A stretch of DNA of 39,582 nt from Flavobacteriales bacterium (GTDB lineage Bacteria; Bacteroidota; Bacteroidia; Flavobacteriales; Schleiferiaceae). Below are positions 37,751 through 39,582 of this stretch, one piece after another. The translations under genes were made by a program, and so were the position numbers. Position 1 is the first letter of the stretch, and each line of letters opens with the position of its first letter. Under the pieces are notes generated by a model. The model made no database searches and was not told the DNA's origin. It worked only from the letters and a program-made list of their open reading frames with translations. The stretch spans positions 1 through 39,582 of the forward strand of contig JAAZVU010000003.1 of NCBI GenBank assembly GCA_018623275.1. The letters are read 5' to 3'.

Positions 37751-39582
37751 ATGCGCAAGTTGTACGTCATCCTTTTTTTGTTTTTGGGTCAATTTTTATT
37801 CGCCCAGACCCCAAGTATGACCGTAAGCTCAGCGGGGAATTACAACAAGCCGTACTGGATGGCTTCCAATATTCTTGTTGATTCGACGCTTTCTATTTAC
37901 AACTCTGGGCAAAATGGACTGCCTTTAACTCAAGCAGCAACCAATCAGATTGGCTATTTCCAAGCAAACGATACTGCATTTCCTATTCAAAGTGGGATCG
38001 TCATGGTAGCGGCTCAAAATGCAAGTGATGTTATTGCTAATCCGCATGGCGTAGGGAATAACGTGACCTTTACGGACAGTGAATTAGCTGGGGTGTTATC
38101 TCAGCTGGGAACCTCAGTTACTACATACCCTTTAAAGGATATGGTCGAGATTGAATTTAGTTTCATCGCGCAATCTGATAGTATTTCTTTTAACTATTGC
38201 TTCGGTTCACACGAATACGATGGTTTTACCTGTTCTAACTTTAACGATGTCTTTGGCTTCTTTTTGGAAGGTTCATACATTAATGGTACAACAGCACCGA
38301 CCGGTCAAACTATTGTAAGGAACATCGCAACCATTCCGGGGACGACTATCCCTATTGCTGTAAACACGATCAACTCTGGTAGCCCATCGGGTTCATATCC
38401 ATCATCAAATTGTACCTCGGCCAATCCTAATTACGTTGCTCATAGTGCTTATTATAATGCCTCTAGCGGATCTATCACCACTCTGGATGGGTACACTGAT
38501 AAGTTTACCGCCACTGCAGAAGTAGAATGTGGTGGTTGGTATACTATACGACTAAAGCTCGCGAATGTGAGTGATAACGCATTTAGCTCAGCGGTATTTC
38601 TAGAAGAGAATTCATTGAAAGGTCCTGTTATTACGGTGACCGATTCAACGAACTATGGTAACTCTTTCAACGATTCGCTGCTCGTTGAAGGTTGTAATGA
38701 AAACCAGATCATCTTTTCTAGGTCAGCGAACTTAGGCATCGAGATGAAGATTCCAATTAAAGTGGACACAGTTTTAAGTACAGCTATTGAGGGTGTAGAC
38801 TTCTCTACATTGCCGGATACTATTACGCTTTCACCTGGTGAAACTTCCGATACCTTAAGTTTTTGGATTTATGATGATAACGTGGTCGAAGGCATTGACA
38901 CACTCGTTATAATTCAAGACTATGTCTACACAGATTGCTACAATTATCCGGTACGAAGATTTCCGTATTACATCAGAGATAAAGACACCTTATTGGGTGA
39001 ATTAATCTTACCGGGCGCTACTGATAGTGTAGCTTGCCCCGGTGATAGTGTCGAACTGTCGATACTGCTCAACTCCTACGAGGGCGATTACTATGGCTAC
39101 TGGCACGGCGATTCGTCCATTGCGTTTACTCGTTATGTAGAGGTCAATCAAGACACCACTGTGTTCTTCACGCTTTGGGACGAGTGTGGTGATACTATGG
39201 TTTTTGAGCAAGATTTATATGTGAAGCCGTACGAACCAATGGTGTATGAGCGCGATACTGTCCGTGTTTGCCCGGGTGATTCTGCAATGCTGGTGCCGTT
39301 CTATTTGGGCGGTGAAGAGCCTGTTGTTTTTACATGGTTAGATAACTTGACAAACAACATCCCAAGAACGGTATTACCGTTTGCCGATTCTTCTTACTAT
39401 ACATTCTCGCTTTTAGACGGTTGTGGCGAGCTACTTCTCGATAGTGCCATTGCCATCAACATGCCTCAACCTAGTGCAGGCTTTCAGTATTTGAACGATC
39501 CGTATGTTCCGCTCAGGGTGTTGTTTAATGAGAAGGCCCAGAATGAAGTGAGCTGGACCTGGTACATAGATACCGTTGTATT
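37751..39582 (+). CDS. Choice-of-anchor-L domain surface protein (3' truncated; not in the supplied ORF track)
   Basis: Hand translation from ATG 37751: MRKLYVILFLFLGQFLFAQTPSMTVSSAGNY...NPHGVGNNVTFTDSELAGVLSQLG...FNYCFGSHEYDGFTCSNFNDVFGFFLEG...IPGTTIPIAVNTIN...; open to the window end, with Calx-beta-like and Ig/PKD-like segments. Confidence 0.85.
   Translation, partial: MRKLYVILFLFLGQFLFAQTPSMTVSSAGNYNKPYWMASNILVDSTLSIYNSGQNGLPLTQAATNQIGYFQANDTAFPIQSGIVMVAAQNASDVIANPHGVGNNVTFTDSELAGVLSQLGTSVTTYPLKDMVEIEFSFIAQSDSISFNYCFGSHEYDGFTCSNFNDVFGFFLEGSYINGTTAPTGQTIVRNIATIPGTTIPIAVNTINSGSPSGSYPSSNCTSANPNYVAHSAYYNASSGSITTLDGYTDKFTATAEVECGGWYTIRLKLANVSDNAFSSAVFLEENSLKGPVITVTDSTNYGNSFNDSLLVEGCNENQIIFSRSANLGIEMKIPIKVDTVLSTAIEGVDFSTLPDTITLSPGETSDTLSFWIYDDNVVEGIDTLVIIQDYVYTDCYNYPVRRFPYYIRDKDTLLGELILPGATDSVACPGDSVELSILLNSYEGDYYGYWHGDSSIAFTRYVEVNQDTTVFFTLWDECGDTMVFEQDLYVKPYEPMVYERDTVRVCPGDSAMLVPFYLGGEEPVVFTWLDNLTNNIPRTVLPFADSSYYTFSLLDGCGELLLDSAIAINMPQPSAGFQYLNDPYVPLRVLFNEKAQNEVSWTWYIDTVV

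Noticed and set aside
1-39582. Search by eye for CRISPR arrays, tRNA/rRNA, transposases, integrases, toxin-antitoxin or defence genes
   Set aside because: None seen; intergenic gaps are short and nearly all sequence is accounted for by conserved genes.

Overview
The window is a dense, mostly housekeeping chromosomal segment from a Bacteroidota genome, probably a marine-type Flavobacteriales (inferred from gene content and from TAnnTTTG-like -7 boxes). From left to right it contains: the 3' part of an alternative complex III subunit (ActF-like) with a His-rich N-terminal segment; coxB and coxA; ruvB and queG; a minus-strand envelope thiol cluster (Omp28-like lipoprotein, DUF6029-type barrel, TlpA, Omp28/T9SS protein); a small Cys-containing T9SS cargo; ruvA, sprA, gcvH and vanZ; three consecutive TonB-C-terminal-domain genes; cysQ; a second cytochrome oxidase/assembly block (cyoE, two subunit III genes, subunit IV, SCO1, DUF420, a small CxxC membrane protein); TolC and HlyD-type efflux genes; tsaB; tag; a DUF255/YyaL-like gene; a PiT phosphate transporter with a PhoU-like tail; an M20 dipeptidase; and a truncated choice-of-anchor-L surface protein that the ORF track misses. 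I saw no tRNA, rRNA, CRISPR array or mobile element. The items most worth a second look are: (1) a perfect 15-bp inverted repeat with a 4-nt loop inside the first codons of SCO1; (2) an intrinsic-terminator-like hairpin with a T-tract after gcvH that lies inside the vanZ coding sequence; (3) the His-rich insert in ActF; (4) the TlpA/DUF6029/Omp28 thiol cluster; (5) a divergent TonB-CTD tandem triplet that includes a secreted, TM-less member; and (6) a tiny CxxC membrane protein in the oxidase assembly operon. I did not find a convincing wholly novel defence or mobile system.
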